Source: Eukaryota sp. TZLM1-RC
Lineage: Eukaryota; Metamonada: BaSk clade
Direction of reading: 5' to 3'
Assembly (NCBI GenBank): GCA_040285825.1
Contig: JAUPSS010000006.1
Location: 372,001 to 436,000 of the forward strand
Length of the DNA: 64,000 nucleotides
Made by a program: the position numbers and the translations under genes
Notes under the pieces: generated by a model
What the model saw: the letters and a program-made list of their open reading frames with translations, nothing else
Told to the model about the DNA's origin: nothing
Database searches by the model: none
In this document: one piece after another, positions 30,366-40,400 of the stretch
Numbering within the stretch: position 1 is the first letter of the stretch
Layout of the letters: each line of letters starts with the position of its first letter

Positions 30366-31440
30366 TAGTTGTAGTATTTGTAACTATGAATGTTTGTTGT
30401 GAATTGAACTTAAACTCTTTGTACATAATTTCTTAAATTAATCTAAAATTAAGGCTTAAATAATATTCATGTTGAAAAATTTTGAGGAGATATGGCAGAC
30501 GATCATGAGAAAAAGAATGAATTTCATCATTCACTTGGAATTTTATTGTTTTCCTATTGCTACTATATGTGTTCTCCATTCACGTGCAGTATGTGGTAGT
30601 TTTGTTTCTTTGTATGTGTTTGATCAATGAAAAGTATATTGTTTATTTATTTCCCTTTGTAGTGTGCAATATAGAAACAGGCAAACATTTTTTAGCAATT
30701 GTTTTAAACCATTTTAGACAATAAAGATAATAAAATATGAAACAGAACAATAACAAAAAATGGAAAGACTACATTATAAAATCAAAACTAATGCTTTTGT
30801 AAATCAGTTTTCCACTCTATGCAGCTTTTTAGGGGACATCTAGTAAATCAAAATAAGCCACAAGATTTACTCGTGTATCACCACTTCACAATACTGAGTA
30901 CATTACATTTCCAAAATTGCGGATTTTGATGTAGCTAATTTCTACATAATTCTTATATAGAACAGAAAAAATTAGTTTTTGTTTTAGCTTTTGACGTTAA
31001 ATTTTAGTACACAGTGATTTTGTTTTCATGATTTAATAAATAACTTAATTGATTTTCTATTGGACCAAAACAAAGAATATAGAATTCCTCCCAAATTCGA
31101 TCTATGAGGACGAACATGATAGTGATGAATTTATGGATTTATCCAAATGAACATGTACTTACAAAAACAGAAAGAAAATAATCCAGTTCACAAAAAAATT
31201 ATATATACAATACTATTAATTTTAACTGACAGTTGTTCAGAAAGCTATCTTTGAACTAGGCTTTAACTAGGAGGCTATTGCTTAATATGACATTCCAAAA
31301 CTTATATGGATTTTGAAAGGTCTTACTGCGGCAGCTAGGGAAGAAAGGCAGCGTTGGTGATTTTGTTATAAACAACTGTGGTTCTCACTTTGGTTGCATA
31401 TTGGTGAAATTTTTTCTTTCACCAACTCAATTAACTACCT
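30366..31440. other. Non-coding, with a family V scrap
   Basis: AT-rich. At about 31255-31345 the plus strand reads YDIPKLIWILKGLTAAAREE after EAIA, the end motif of family V. No other feature is supported. Confidence 0.4.
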
Positions 31441-31449
31441 TTGTCTTAT

Positions 31450-32506
31450 ATGGGTCTCAAATTTGACCTTCTGCTGCATGGTGTCGACATCAAACATCTT
31501 TGAAGACGCCGCACTGAAGACACAAAAGTCAGAGCTGTTTACACCCACTTGATCTTAGGTGAAACACAAACAGCTGTATCTCGCTTTTTTGGTGTTCACC
31601 AAACATCTGTAAGTAGATGGGTTCATCATTACTTTCAACTCCTTAATACTGAAACCAAACAAAGTTCAGACGTACCTAATCTTTATACAGGCAATCTCTC
31701 CAAGGAGGTCACTGTCTTTGTTCTGAAAACTCTCAATGAAGATCCTCTTCTATATTTACGAGAAATGACCACCTTAGTGTATCATTCATTTGGAGTCAAA
31801 GTCCCTCCTTCAACACTTCATCGCCTTCTGGTACATAATCGTGTGTCCAGAAAAAAGTAACCAGATTGATGAATAATGCACGCTACACCATGATTGTTGC
31901 CTTTGAAAATCGTCTAAGACGCACTCTTGGAATTGTTTATACATCTCAGCTTATCTTCATTGATGAATTGTCGTTTCGATCGTTCTTACGGGTATTCAAA
32001 GGTAAACACTCCTTGTGTCTCCCCTACCAAAGTGAAGACTCCTCCTCAAATTAGTTGTAGCTATTTGTCAAAATGGCTATTTGTTTCATCACACTAAGGA
32101 GGGACATTATCTATCTTATGATTATCTACAAGATCTGTTATCCTCTGGACTTTGCTTTACTTATGGTGGACCAAGATCAATAATCTTATTAGATGGATGT
32201 AAAATTCATATTTCACCCAATCTGGTTCAAGGGGTACGTAAAGCTGGCTTACGTTATTATATACTACCGGCCTACTGTCCCGAAAGCAATTCAATTGAGG
32301 CATGAAGTCATGAAGTGAAAAATTTTACACAAACAGTCTGTCGCGATGATCACAATTGGTCTTGTTTTGATATACTTCAGACAGTTTTACCACAGATGAA
32401 TGTAGATTGTCGCCAGTTGTTTACGCATGCTGGATGGAACAATGGCAGATTTTATGCTTCTCCTTATATTAACGGAGAACGTGAATATACTATCAGGGAG
32501 AACTGA
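31450..32506 (+). pseudogene. DD34E transposase, second copy, decayed
   Basis: Pieces in three frames cover the whole protein: N-terminal LKFDLLLHGVDIKHL (followed by a TGA), TQTAVSRFFGVHQTSVSRWV, then QLIFIDELSFRSF (first Asp), SIILLDGCKIHIS (second Asp) and YCPESNSIEA (Glu, 34 residues later), and the C-terminal NVDCRQLFTHAGW. Several frameshifts. Diverged from the 28.97-kb copy, so an old family member. Confidence 0.8.
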
Positions 32507-34079
32507 AATGAGGGTCTTCTGCGTCCTTTACGCTTTTGAAATTAGCTTGTGATGCAGTACTTGATCTAGTTCTTCTGGGAGACTGGATAAAAGTGCCTTC
32601 AATAAAATAGTTTAAATCACGAAGGAACTCTGTTCTTAGTCCACTGATTGATCTTTGTTAAGCAGCATCCATTTCGATCATTCAAGTGGATACATAATGG
32701 GTGATACAATCAGCAATAGTATGTCGATCTTCTGTGCAAACGGACGAAGACTCGTATGTATCTTAGTACATTATACACGTCAACTGTTGTATATCAATTT
32801 TTGCCTCATTTAATTTGTTATCTTTGATGTTGTTATAAGGTTTATAGATTTTGTTTGAAGTGAAAATACGTATGTGTATTTTCAATCATCAACATAGTCT
32901 TGCACAGTGATATGACGACGATTGCTACGACGACGCGGGTTGTCACTAGCAGACTGTTTGGAGGTGTTTTGGCAAGAAATGGTTGTTTTTTCTGATGTCC
33001 ACGTGGATATTGAGGACCTTCCTTCTATCCCTTTTTAGTACACATCAGTTGATTTCAGAGGGTTTTTTGTTTTGTAATAAACTTGGTTTACATTCTGTTT
33101 TTTATTGATAGCAAACATCAAATGCTATGGTGAGAATTACGATGTTTTAGTTTTGATTTAAAACAAATCTGTCATATATGACAGGTTTGACAGGTTTGAT
33201 TCAAGTGAAGTGTTAGAAAGATTACCTAGATGATTCATACAGCATTTTTAGGCACTTTGATACATTTAGGTCAATTGTGGAGTCTGAAAAAGGAGATAAG
33301 AAAATCAAACTATAAAAACTACAAAACGAATTTAAACTAAAGATCACGTGATTGGAAACGTGATACTTTCCGAAATGGTTTAGCCTTAGCTAACAGCAGA
33401 CTGTTTGGAGGTGTTTTTGGTGTAGATGGACATGGTGGATGGGTTTAAATTTACTTTTGTTGCAATGATGTCGTATAAAACACCTTTTAAAACAATGCTG
33501 TTACCCGCAACATCTTATAAATTTTCGAAATGTTGTATACAACATCATTTCACATTTGATTAATTTTCGAAAAAATGAGATTATATCAATTTTCAAATCA
33601 TTACACATATGATAGATTGAGCCCTTCTGGAAACATTGAATTTACTTTATAATAAGAATAAAACACTATTAAAACAATTATTTATTAAAAACAGAAAAAA
33701 AACTATCAATTACTTCAGCATCGATATTAGCAACTAAACCAAACTAAAACTTGCATCATGATAAACCCACAACGTCCTGACGAGCATGGTAGTGTACATA
33801 TGGTAGAAAAGTATGGTAGTGTCTAACTTATTGAAAACAACGTACACATACGTTCATTGCAATACTTTCTCAAAACATTTTGAAAACATGTTTGTTGTAG
33901 AGTATAAATGTCATTGATGCAATAGTATATGATAAATTCACTGGTTTATTACAATAACATACAAGCAATCATATCCAACATCATAAAAATAAACAAAAAT
34001 TAGTTAGCTTATAACCAAAACAAACAATATACCAAAAAAACACCAGTCCAACTCAACTCAAATCAACTCAATCGAAAAG
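32507..34079. other. Long non-coding stretch
   Basis: No gene is supported. A 25-bp phrase, AGCAGACTGTTTGGAGGTGT, occurs at about 32950 and again at 33390. The minus strand near 32900-33010 can be read as SASDNPRRRSNRRHITVQD, an Arg-rich scrap. The segment 32755-32870 resembles 7350-7450. Before 34080 there is CAACTCAACTCAAATCAACT repetition. Confidence 0.4.
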
Positions 34080-34277
34080 TTGGACTCAAACCCACAAGCT
34101 GAAATACCCCAGTATAGAGCTATGAAAGGGGCTTTTGTACCACTTCATTTGAGTACAGAATCAGTTGCCAAATATAAAGATAGTAAAGTTGGATTTATGA
34201 CGGTTAATGAATTTATGGAATTGATTGGAGAAGATAATTTGAATGAAGCCGAATACAAATCTGTTTTATGTAATTGA
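34080..34277 (+). pseudogene. Mrr-like nuclease, C-terminal part (cassette 1)
   Basis: The 65-codon piece contains AKYKDSKVGFMTVNEFMELI and GEDNLNEAEYKSVLCN. It aligns closely with the C-terminal third of the nuclease-like ORF at 36977-37474. In the Mrr fold this region follows the catalytic core, so the E-x-K motif is missing here. Upstream sequence is not recognisably nuclease. It is the first member of cassette 1 and is followed 166 bp later by an MLGF gene, the same order as in cassette 2. Confidence 0.6.
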
Positions 34278-34443
34278 TATAAGAAAATTTAGAACGACAA
34301 CGAAGTTCTCTCCAGAACGACAATGGAGTTCTCTTAAAAAATGCTCAATGATGTTGAAACAAATCAACGGAGGGCAATTATTTTTTGTTAAAAATTTGAG
34401 AAGATTGATAATCTTTAGAAAAATGATTAATTATTCTAAAATA

Positions 34444-34644
34444 ATGCTAGGTTTTCTATTTCGCTGTTGTGTTGCTAGTACTGTCGAGGAAGAAGAAGAG
34501 GACAGTTGCGAGGAGTATGCCTTTTACTATTCATATCCCGAACCTTTTATCTACATTGCAAAGGAGCCGCTACCTAACGAACTGTCTGAACTCGAGCTGA
34601 GGTCTTTGAAGGTAGCTTTGGAGTGGAAGAGAGTGAAACCATAG
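34444..34644 (+). CDS. MLGF-A1, small acidic Cys-containing protein, 66 aa
   Basis: ATG at 34444 in the context TCTAAAATAATG. The protein starts MLGFLFRCC, has a Glu-rich run (EEEEEDSCEE), an aromatic block (FYYSYPEPF), then PLPNELSELELRSLKVAL and WKR. Its paralog at 37579 keeps this pattern. The start is supported by conserved upstream sequence (TTGATAATCTTTAGAAAA...TAAAATA) shared by all four MLGF genes. The hydrophobic start with paired cysteines could be a membrane-anchoring or lipidation site (inference). Family not recognised. Confidence 0.7.
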   Translation: MLGFLFRCCVASTVEEEEEDSCEEYAFYYSYPEPFIYIAKEPLPNELSELELRSLKVALEWKRVKP

Positions 34645-34738
34645 TATTCCCGATGAAGTTTTTGTGAAAATAAAAATGGAGGAATTTTTTTTGAGAAAAT
34701 TGATAATCTCTAGAAAAAGGAATGATTAATCTAAAATA

Positions 34739-34870
34739 ATGCTAGGTTTTCAATTTTGTTGTTGTCAAGACGTGGGGTTGGATATAGAGGCATCCAATGA
34801 CAAGGAACTCCAACAACATATTGAAATGTTGGAGGCACTCTATTGGGCTACTAGGAAGAGCAGTTGTTGA
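34739..34870 (+). CDS. MLGF-B1, small protein, 43 aa
   Basis: ATG at 34739 after the same leader (TTGATAATCTCTAGAAAAAGG...TAAAATA). The protein starts MLGFQFCCC and carries the block DIEASNDKELQQHIEMLEAL and YW. The paralog at 37879 is identical over most of that block. It shares only the MLGFxF(x)C start and leader with the A genes. The short length would hide it from most gene finders; paralog conservation supports it. Confidence 0.68.
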   Translation: MLGFQFCCCQDVGLDIEASNDKELQQHIEMLEALYWATRKSSC

Positions 34871-34885
34871 AGGAAGTATACATTG

Positions 34886-35074
34886 ATGTTGAACATCAAT
34901 GGACACCTAGCCGAAGAACGAAGCCCTTTCAGAGTGGAATTGGGCTTCTCGGATGAAGCCAATGCCGAACGAGGACTCATGGGACCCCATGTCCATGAGG
35001 ATCTTATGTCAAGGCAAGCCACCTTTGACGACGCTGAAGACAACATGGACCGAACGATAATTAAATGTAATTAA
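34886..35074 (+). CDS. Unknown small protein, 62 aa
   Basis: ATG at 34886, 16 bp after MLGF-B1. Asp/Glu/His-containing protein (LNINGHLAEERSPFRVELGF, then MSRQATFDDAEDNMD) with more G+C than its neighbours. It does not start MLGF and has no copy in cassette 2, where a different ORF (38064) occupies this place. Function unknown. Confidence 0.45.
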   Translation: MLNINGHLAEERSPFRVELGFSDEANAERGLMGPHVHEDLMSRQATFDDAEDNMDRTIIKCN

Positions 35075-35199
35075 TTAATAAAGATGTTTTTGGTCATGGA
35101 CACCACATCACAAATTCAGAATGAAAAACTGAAGTTTTTGAATTGAGTTTGTCTTTTCAGATAAACAATGTCAATTTTTTTCTAAACTTTTTTATTTAT

Positions 35200-35335
35200 T
35201 TAGCTAATAAAAAATCAAAATTCATGAAATACACAACTAAAGTTCAACATCCTCAAAGTCTGCATTTTCTGCATTAAGACAATTAATTACTAAAGATGCA
35301 GAAAATTTTCCAAAAGAAGGGAGTGAATTCCTGGA
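35200..35335 (-). pseudogene. LINE 3' end fragment
   Basis: The minus strand reads SFGKFSASLVINCLN, then FEDVEL and a stop, matching the extreme C-terminus of the LINE at 44.38 kb (SSFGKFSESLAINCFE, FEDVEF). Flanking bases also match. It ends where the transposase fragment at 35347 begins. Confidence 0.6.
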
Positions 35336-35346
35336 CTAGATAACAA

Positions 35347-35604
35347 GCCCTAGATACCTCTCAATGGGGACCATATCGTCGTAACCGCTCTCGTATGTTT
35401 ACTGATGAACAGACTAATGCATTATTACGATTGTTAGACGATAACCCGCAACTTTACTTATACCAACTTAGTCAGCAAGCTGAACAACTATTTGGCCAGA
35501 CATCATCTATCTCCACAATATACAGAGTGTTAGTTGATGCTGGTTATATTCATAAAGTTGCAAATAAGGTCGTTCATAAATGCAAAGAGCATAATTTGCT
35601 TTGA
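35347..35604 (+). pseudogene. Transposase helix-turn-helix fragment
   Basis: GPYRRNRSRMFTDEQTNALL, then LDDNPQLYLYQLSQQAEQLF and STIYRVLVDAG form the second DNA-binding part of an IS630/Tc1-type transposase (the segment between N-terminal HTH and catalytic core). No DDE residues follow; the frame ends at 35604. It differs from the other local copies, so it is probably another subfamily. Confidence 0.6.
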
Positions 35605-35867
35605 CCCAAGAAGGTCAAATTTTCACATTGGACCGTGATAAATCTTTTGAATCACTCACAGAATTAAAAAATATTGTTTTCATTTCAATAAAACGTGACC
35701 AATTTGTGGCAATTGACGAAAATCGTGATTTCTTTCTTGTAGCGTTTATTATTATGAAGGGTTTTCTTTCAGCAAGATACAAGTTACCAAGTACATTTGT
35801 CCCAAATAGCCATCACAGGATTCTATCATTCAATGCTTTTTTAAAATATATGTTTGTATTGAAATAA
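35601..35867 (+). CDS. Unknown ORF, 88 aa
   Basis: Begins at an ATG overlapping the end of the transposase fragment. Reads TLDRDKSFESLTELKN, then KRDQFVAIDENRDFFLVAF. The amino-acid text is plausible, but there is no paralog or motif. The end is AT-rich. Confidence 0.3.
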   Translation: MTQEGQIFTLDRDKSFESLTELKNIVFISIKRDQFVAIDENRDFFLVAFIIMKGFLSARYKLPSTFVPNSHHRILSFNAFLKYMFVLK

Positions 35868-36255
35868 AATTCTGTCTAATATTCAATTTCCTTCCAAGAA
35901 GCATCACTATTACTAAACCTACTCACAGCATTTCGTTCATATTCTACACCAATAGCCAAAAGAGCTTTAGAAATCATTGTTGAAATGGACTTGAAGATGC
36001 AAAAAACAATTCTATTTAACCAGAAAGGGGAATTCATTTTTTACGAGATCTATTTTGTAAACCCTTTTGGAAGTTTTCAAAAAAATGTAATTTTGAAGGT
36101 CCAATGTTTCCAAAAACAGAAATGGCAAACGAGACAAACTGATATTTCACATGTTCGACTCTACCAAATTGTGCCAATGGTTTTTCATATTTCTTTATTT
36201 TCTATTTTTCGGCGTTAAATAGTGGCGAATCAGCGGATGATGTCCAAGCTGTACA

Positions 36256-37023
36256 ATGATTTCAGAAGCAAGGTTCACGATGGGATTAGATGGAAGTTTC
36301 ATTTTATTGGATGTAATGTCTGTTGATCCTTGTCAACCACCTGCAACACCTATGCACCTCCATTTCAATCTTCTTCTGCTTGGTGTTGATGTTAAAAAGC
36401 TTAAATCTCATGTTTCAGAAGATACTGTCACACGTGCTGTGTACACTTATCTGTTTTTGAATGAGTCGCAAAAAGCTGTGGCTAAGTTTTTCCTTGTCCA
36501 TCAATCCACTGTTAGTCGGTGGGTCAAGCAGTACTTCGCTGGACTGGACCCTCTTGTAAATTCGCCAGAAACATCCAACACCACCACGCCACGGTCTAAT
36601 GCAACTCCCTTACACATCCAACAATATATTCGTGATTTGGTGAAAGAAGACCCTCTTACTTTTCTTCGAGAAGTGACTTATCTTGTACAAATATACCATG
36701 ATTTTTCGATATCTGTTAGTACAGTGCACCGAATTCTGATTAAGCATGGATTCACTTGTAAAAAAGTGACAACCATTATGCGAAGAGCCAAGGTGACACT
36801 AATTCGCCGCTTCGAATGGAAACTGGCGTCATCTGTTGGTATTCTTTATCATAGACAACTTCTCTTCGTTGATGAACTCTCCTTCAGACCGGAACATTTC
36901 AACAGACAGTTTGGATATTCCTTATCGGGACAACCAATTGCGTCTGATCCAAAGACCTCCAGGTTAATAGTGAATAATGGACAAGTTTTTTCTTATTCTT
37001 GGACAATTTCACCCTACATGTAG
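36256..37023 (+). pseudogene. LINE scrap fused in frame to a truncated DD34E transposase
   Basis: Residues 1-32 (RFTMGLDGSFILLDVMSVDP) match the LINE C-terminal segment LNGSFTILDAMSIDPC at 44.8 kb. From HLHFNLLLLGVDVKKL onward the ORF is transposase: HTH (SEDTVTRAVYTYLFL, VHQSTVSRWVKQYF), middle part (DPLTFLREVTYLV, VSTVHRILIKHGF) and first catalytic Asp (LLFVDELSFR). It stops at 37023 before the second Asp, and nuclease sequence takes over. The 255-codon frame is continuous across the LINE/transposase junction. Confidence 0.75.
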
Positions 37024-37474
37024 ACAACACTGTACAATTATTAACCACAACTTCTACATTAAGGATATTCGTATTCTACAACGATCCGAAAAAGGGATTG
37101 TGTTGGACAACAACTCTTTACTACCACGTGATTATGCTCTTGACATTTCCATTCCGATCAAAACTTGGTATGATGATCAACCAATGATTGATTATTACTT
37201 TGAGATTAAAAATAGTGGAGACCTTGATAGTGAAAAATCACCAGTAACCATTAATAAAGTTAAAAGAGTAATAGAAGAGACAGGGGCAAAAGGTCATATT
37301 TTATCAGCTGGTTGTTTGAATAGAGAAGATGTTTCTAGTGAAATTAAAGCCAAGTATAAAGATAGAGAAGTGGGATTTATCACTATGAATGAATTTATGT
37401 ATTTGATTGGAGAAGATAAATTGAATGAAGACGAATTCAAATCTATTCTATGTAATTTATATATACAAATTTAA
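36977..37474 (+). CDS. Mrr-like PD-(D/E)XK nuclease (cassette 2)
   Basis: The last ~130 codons carry IDYYFEIKNSGDL (the E-x-K of a PD-(D/E)XK core), then VTINKVKRVIEET, AKGHILSAGCLNREDVSSEI and VGFITMNEFMYLIGEDK. This run matches the Mrr-type restriction-endonuclease pattern: E-x-K, a helix, 'a.kGilvs...', then a late strand 'vgfi....ef..L'. An upstream Asp (DYALDISIPI) could supply the other metal ligand. The first ~25 codons overlap the truncated transposase and are probably not original, so the N-terminus was lost. It could act on DNA; the target is unknown. Followed by MLGF-A2 104 bp later. Confidence 0.62.
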   Translation: MDKFFLILGQFHPTCRQHCTIINHNFYIKDIRILQRSEKGIVLDNNSLLPRDYALDISIPIKTWYDDQPMIDYYFEIKNSGDLDSEKSPVTINKVKRVIEETGAKGHILSAGCLNREDVSSEIKAKYKDREVGFITMNEFMYLIGEDKLNEDEFKSILCNLYIQI

Positions 37475-37578
37475 TGAAAAACACCCGATGATGTTGAAAA
37501 AAATATGAAAAAAATCAACGGAGGGCAATTATTTTTTCCTGAAAATGGAAAAGAAAATGGAATGATTATTCTAAAATA

Positions 37579-37782
37579 ATGCTAGGTTTTTTGTTTCGCT
37601 GTTGTGTTTGTGGTACTATCGAAGAAGAGGAAGATAGTAGCGAAGAAGATGATTACGTATTTTTCTATTCATATCCAGAGCCTTTTTTTTAAATTGCCAA
37701 GGAGCCACTGCCAAATGAACTGAGCGAACTTGAGCTGAAATCGCTAAAGGTGACCTTAGAATGGAAGAAGAGAAAATTTTAG
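37579..37782 (+). pseudogene. MLGF-A2, one premature stop
   Basis: Starts MLGFLFRCCVCG with the same Glu run and YSYPEPF block as MLGF-A1. A TAA at 37690-37692 falls in a T/A run; the frame then continues as IAKEPLPNELSELELKSL to TAG at 37780-37782. Only one lesion in 67 codons, so loss is recent or the stop is a sequencing error in the T8 run. Leader TTCTAAAATAATG is as in the other members. Confidence 0.65.
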
Positions 37783-37878
37783 TATTCGCGAGGAAGTTTT
37801 TGTGAAAATAAAAATGGAGGAATTTATTTTTTGAGAGAATTGATAATCTCTAGAAAATTGAGTTAAAATTCTAAAATA

Positions 37879-38013
37879 ATGTTAGGTTTTTTGTTTCGTT
37901 GTTTTTGTTGCCACCACAACGAGGGGTTTGATATAGAGGCATCCAATGACAAGGAACTCCAACAACATATTGAAATGTTGGATGCACTATATTGGGAGAC
38001 GAGGCGAACGTAA
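37879..38013 (+). CDS. MLGF-B2, small protein, 44 aa
   Basis: ATG at 37879 after TTGATAATCTCTAGAAAATTG...TAAAATA. It starts MLGFLFRCFCC and keeps DIEASNDKELQQHIEML as in B1; the short middle differs (HHNEGF against QDVGL). Intact. The Cys/His cluster at residues 8-13 might bind metal, or the cysteines may be lipidated. Both are inference. Confidence 0.68.
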   Translation: MLGFLFRCFCCHHNEGFDIEASNDKELQQHIEMLDALYWETRRT

Positions 38014-38063
38014 TATTCCCGAAGGTTGTTGAATAAACTGAAGGATAAAACATTACTAGAAAA

Positions 38064-38291
38064 ATGATTTCTTTTCCTATAAAAATAACTATGAGAACAC
38101 CTCAACATAATAGGAGAAATATTAATAAATTTTATACTAAAAGTGATTTGCACAGATTAGGATTTATTAAATCTAGATTTGCCCCTACAAAATTTGCAGG
38201 ATATAGATATATTAAATTTTATGGAGACATAAATGAGCACGTCGATTGTGAAGATGTTATCGATTATTCCATAAATGTTACTCAATGTTAG
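38064..38291 (+). CDS. Unknown small basic protein, 75 aa
   Basis: ATG at 38064, 50 bp after MLGF-B2. Basic N-terminal half (MRTPQHNRRNINKFYTKSD) then YRYIKFYGDINEHVDCEDVI. Intact and intronless. It occupies the place of the 34886 ORF of cassette 1 but is not similar to it. Function unknown. Confidence 0.45.
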   Translation: MISFPIKITMRTPQHNRRNINKFYTKSDLHRLGFIKSRFAPTKFAGYRYIKFYGDINEHVDCEDVIDYSINVTQC

Positions 38292-38299
38292 TATTTGAA

Positions 38300-38575
38300 G
38301 AAAATAAATATGAATTAATTTTGTTGAGGTAAAAAAAGAAACCCTCAAATAAATTCATTAAATAAAATTGTTGTAAGTATAAAAACCTACAAAGATCCAA
38401 AAACATGTAGACTATACAGACACATGTAATCAGATGTTTCTTGACCGTAGTCAACTTCAAACAGTTAAAAACTGAATGATTGATGATAAGTCAGTCGTTT
38501 ATGTATTTATTAGTAGAGACTCAAACTAAAGAGAATTACTCTCAATGTTTGATAGAGACTCTAAATTTAAGAATA
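38300..38575 (+). repeat. R1 repeat copy D (core only)
   Basis: Matches the core from GAATTAATTTTGTTGAGGTA to CTCTCAATGTTTGATAGAGAC. The left end is identical in layout to copy B. No tRNA-like block follows within 600 bp, so the core can occur alone. Confidence 0.8.
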
Positions 38576-38706
38576 CCCCTGATATTTATTAGTTGTTTTT
38601 TTGAAAATAAAACATTATTGTTTAATATTGATTTATATAGAAAAATGAATAGAGAAATCAAAATATATTGAATATAAATAAAAAGGTGCAAGTTGATTTC
38701 TAATCA

Positions 38707-38982
38707 TTGGATGAAGATGGTAAACCATTAATTGCACCTGTACTTCGTTCTAACGCAAGCATTATTAACGACAGTCTCTCAATGTATGACCATAATTATC
38801 CTGCTACTGATGCTCGCCTGTATATTCGCCCTGTATGTGCCAGAGCCAAAATACCGAAATATGATCCAGAACGCACTTTTGTCTTGCCCCAAGGTGGATC
38901 TGCGCAATCTCAAAGACTGGCACGATTAAGATACATGTCGATACACTTATCCGAACAACTCCTTGGACCCCCTTCCTTGTAG
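38707..38982 (+). pseudogene. 'RPVCARA' family copy 2
   Basis: The frame reads APVLRSNASIINDSLSMYDH, then LYIRPVCARAKIPKYDPERT and FVLPQ, aligning with the 9237 gene's C-terminal half. It goes further (GGSAQSQRLARLRYMSIHLS) than the 9.7-kb copy, which is cut by RNase H sequence, so this shows the native end. No start is visible; the 5' part is missing behind R1 copy D. Confidence 0.55.
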
Positions 38983-39249
38983 GAAGAGTTTTCTCACTCC
39001 AAGAAAGTAACGGAAATACAAAGCGTTAGCAAACACGAACAATTCTAACGTTTGTGCAGAAGGCGAAGGAGGTGAAGGCGAGCAACAGTCCACGGCTGTT
39101 TTAGTTGTGATTAATTTTGGTGTTTTTTTATCAACCTTGATACCCAATCCCAATTGTCGATAATTATTTCTACCAAATGAATATACATCACCATTTTCTA
39201 ATTATATAAAAGAATGTACTACAGACTCTTGTGTATATTAAAAAATCGT

Positions 39250-39486
39250 TCTCAACCCTCCCGCAGATCCTCATCCTCTCAATCAACTCCTCGTCATTCT
39301 CATTTTTCCTCTCGTCAATCCCAATCCACCCCTATCCATAAGTCTTCCTCTGGTAAGCATGCTTCTTCCTCTGAATCCTCCAAATCCGCTACAAAGTATT
39401 CCTCTCCCCATAAGTCTCCTTCCCCTGTCACTTGTTTCTATTGCAAGGAACCCAACCACGTAGTAAGTGAATGTCCTAAAATATGA
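39250..39486 (+). pseudogene. Gag nucleocapsid fragment with CCHC knuckle
   Basis: After an acceptor-like CCCTCCCGCAG the frame is Ser-rich (SSSQSTPRHSHFSSRQSQST) and ends with a CX2CX4HX4C knuckle, CFYCKEPNHVVSEC, then a stop. Distinct in sequence from the CCHC Gag of the arms, so a second retroelement lineage. Confidence 0.65.
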
Positions 39487-39504
39487 AAGGTTAAATATGA
39501 GAAT

Positions 39505-39715
39505 ATGCAAACTCTCGGCTGTGTTTTTACTTATGTGAAAATACGTATGTGTAATTTATGTGCGAATACAGACGTACAAATAGTTCAATTAGTTTATTGT
39601 CACCCACGACAAAAATATGCTTTACAACGTATCATTCAGAATATTATTTTTCCCGTACATCTTGAGCAATGTACGTACAATGAATGTGGTGTTGTATATA
39701 CAACGTCTTGACAAC
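39505..39715 (+). CDS. Unknown Cys-rich ORF, 68 aa
   Basis: Contains CNLCANTDVQIVQLVYCHP and CTYNECGVVY, four to six cysteines in pairs that might bind zinc. It follows the knuckle stop by 18 bases in another frame. No paralog. Confidence 0.3.
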
Positions 39716-40400
39716 TTTGATGACAATGTAGCAAACAATCACAAAAGGCAAAGTAGAGAGTATATATCATTGAATGGGTTGATACAAGAGTGGTAACATG
39801 ATTAAGTTTGATGTGTTGGGACTGTGGGGTACATGGTGTAGTATCACAAACTAATTAGGACAAGCTAGGGTGCTTCGATTGTCTAATCATCTACTTTTTG
39901 TACTCAAACTATATGAACTACCATTGGATTCCACTATGCCACTGTGGAAGACGTTTCAATATAGGTAAATATGTGCTTGTTTTCAATTAAATCAAATTAT
40001 TTGTATTTTGGGTTTATTTTGTAGTTGATACAAAGGAAGGAAACATGTTTGTTTATTACAATAATAACGATAGTAAAACTACACATACAACAGTACCATA
40101 ATGGTTGTCATACACTACACGAAGGTATACAGGTGTGTAAAGTCACATTACAACCGCCAACAATAACGTAGGGAAGACAAATTGGTGATAGAAGGTTGAT
40201 CAGGGTGGGAGCTGAGAATGGATGGTTCCGATTTCCTGATCCGGTATCTCTTCCCTCTCCCTCTGATCCTCTCTGCAGGATGTATCTCTTCCCTCTCCCT
40301 CTGATCCTCTCTGCAGGATGTATCTCTTTTGGATGTTGGATGTTGTAGATGCCGCCCATGTTGACTCCCAAGGCAGCGGAAAAGACCCCGTCACTCTTTA
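39716..40400. other. Mostly non-coding; 38-bp duplication
   Basis: Near 39870-39965 the plus strand reads RLSNHLLFVLKLYELPLDST, a possible exon ending at a GTAAATAT donor. At about 40246-40322 a 38-bp unit (TCTCTTCCCTCTCCCTCTGA...) is repeated twice. A minus-strand ORF over it is probably a by-product. Confidence 0.4.

Noticed and set aside
30120-34079. Terminal inverted repeats for the DD34E elements
   Set aside because: Looked beside the 28.97 and 31.45 kb copies for matching inverted ends and TA duplications; none convincing by eye.
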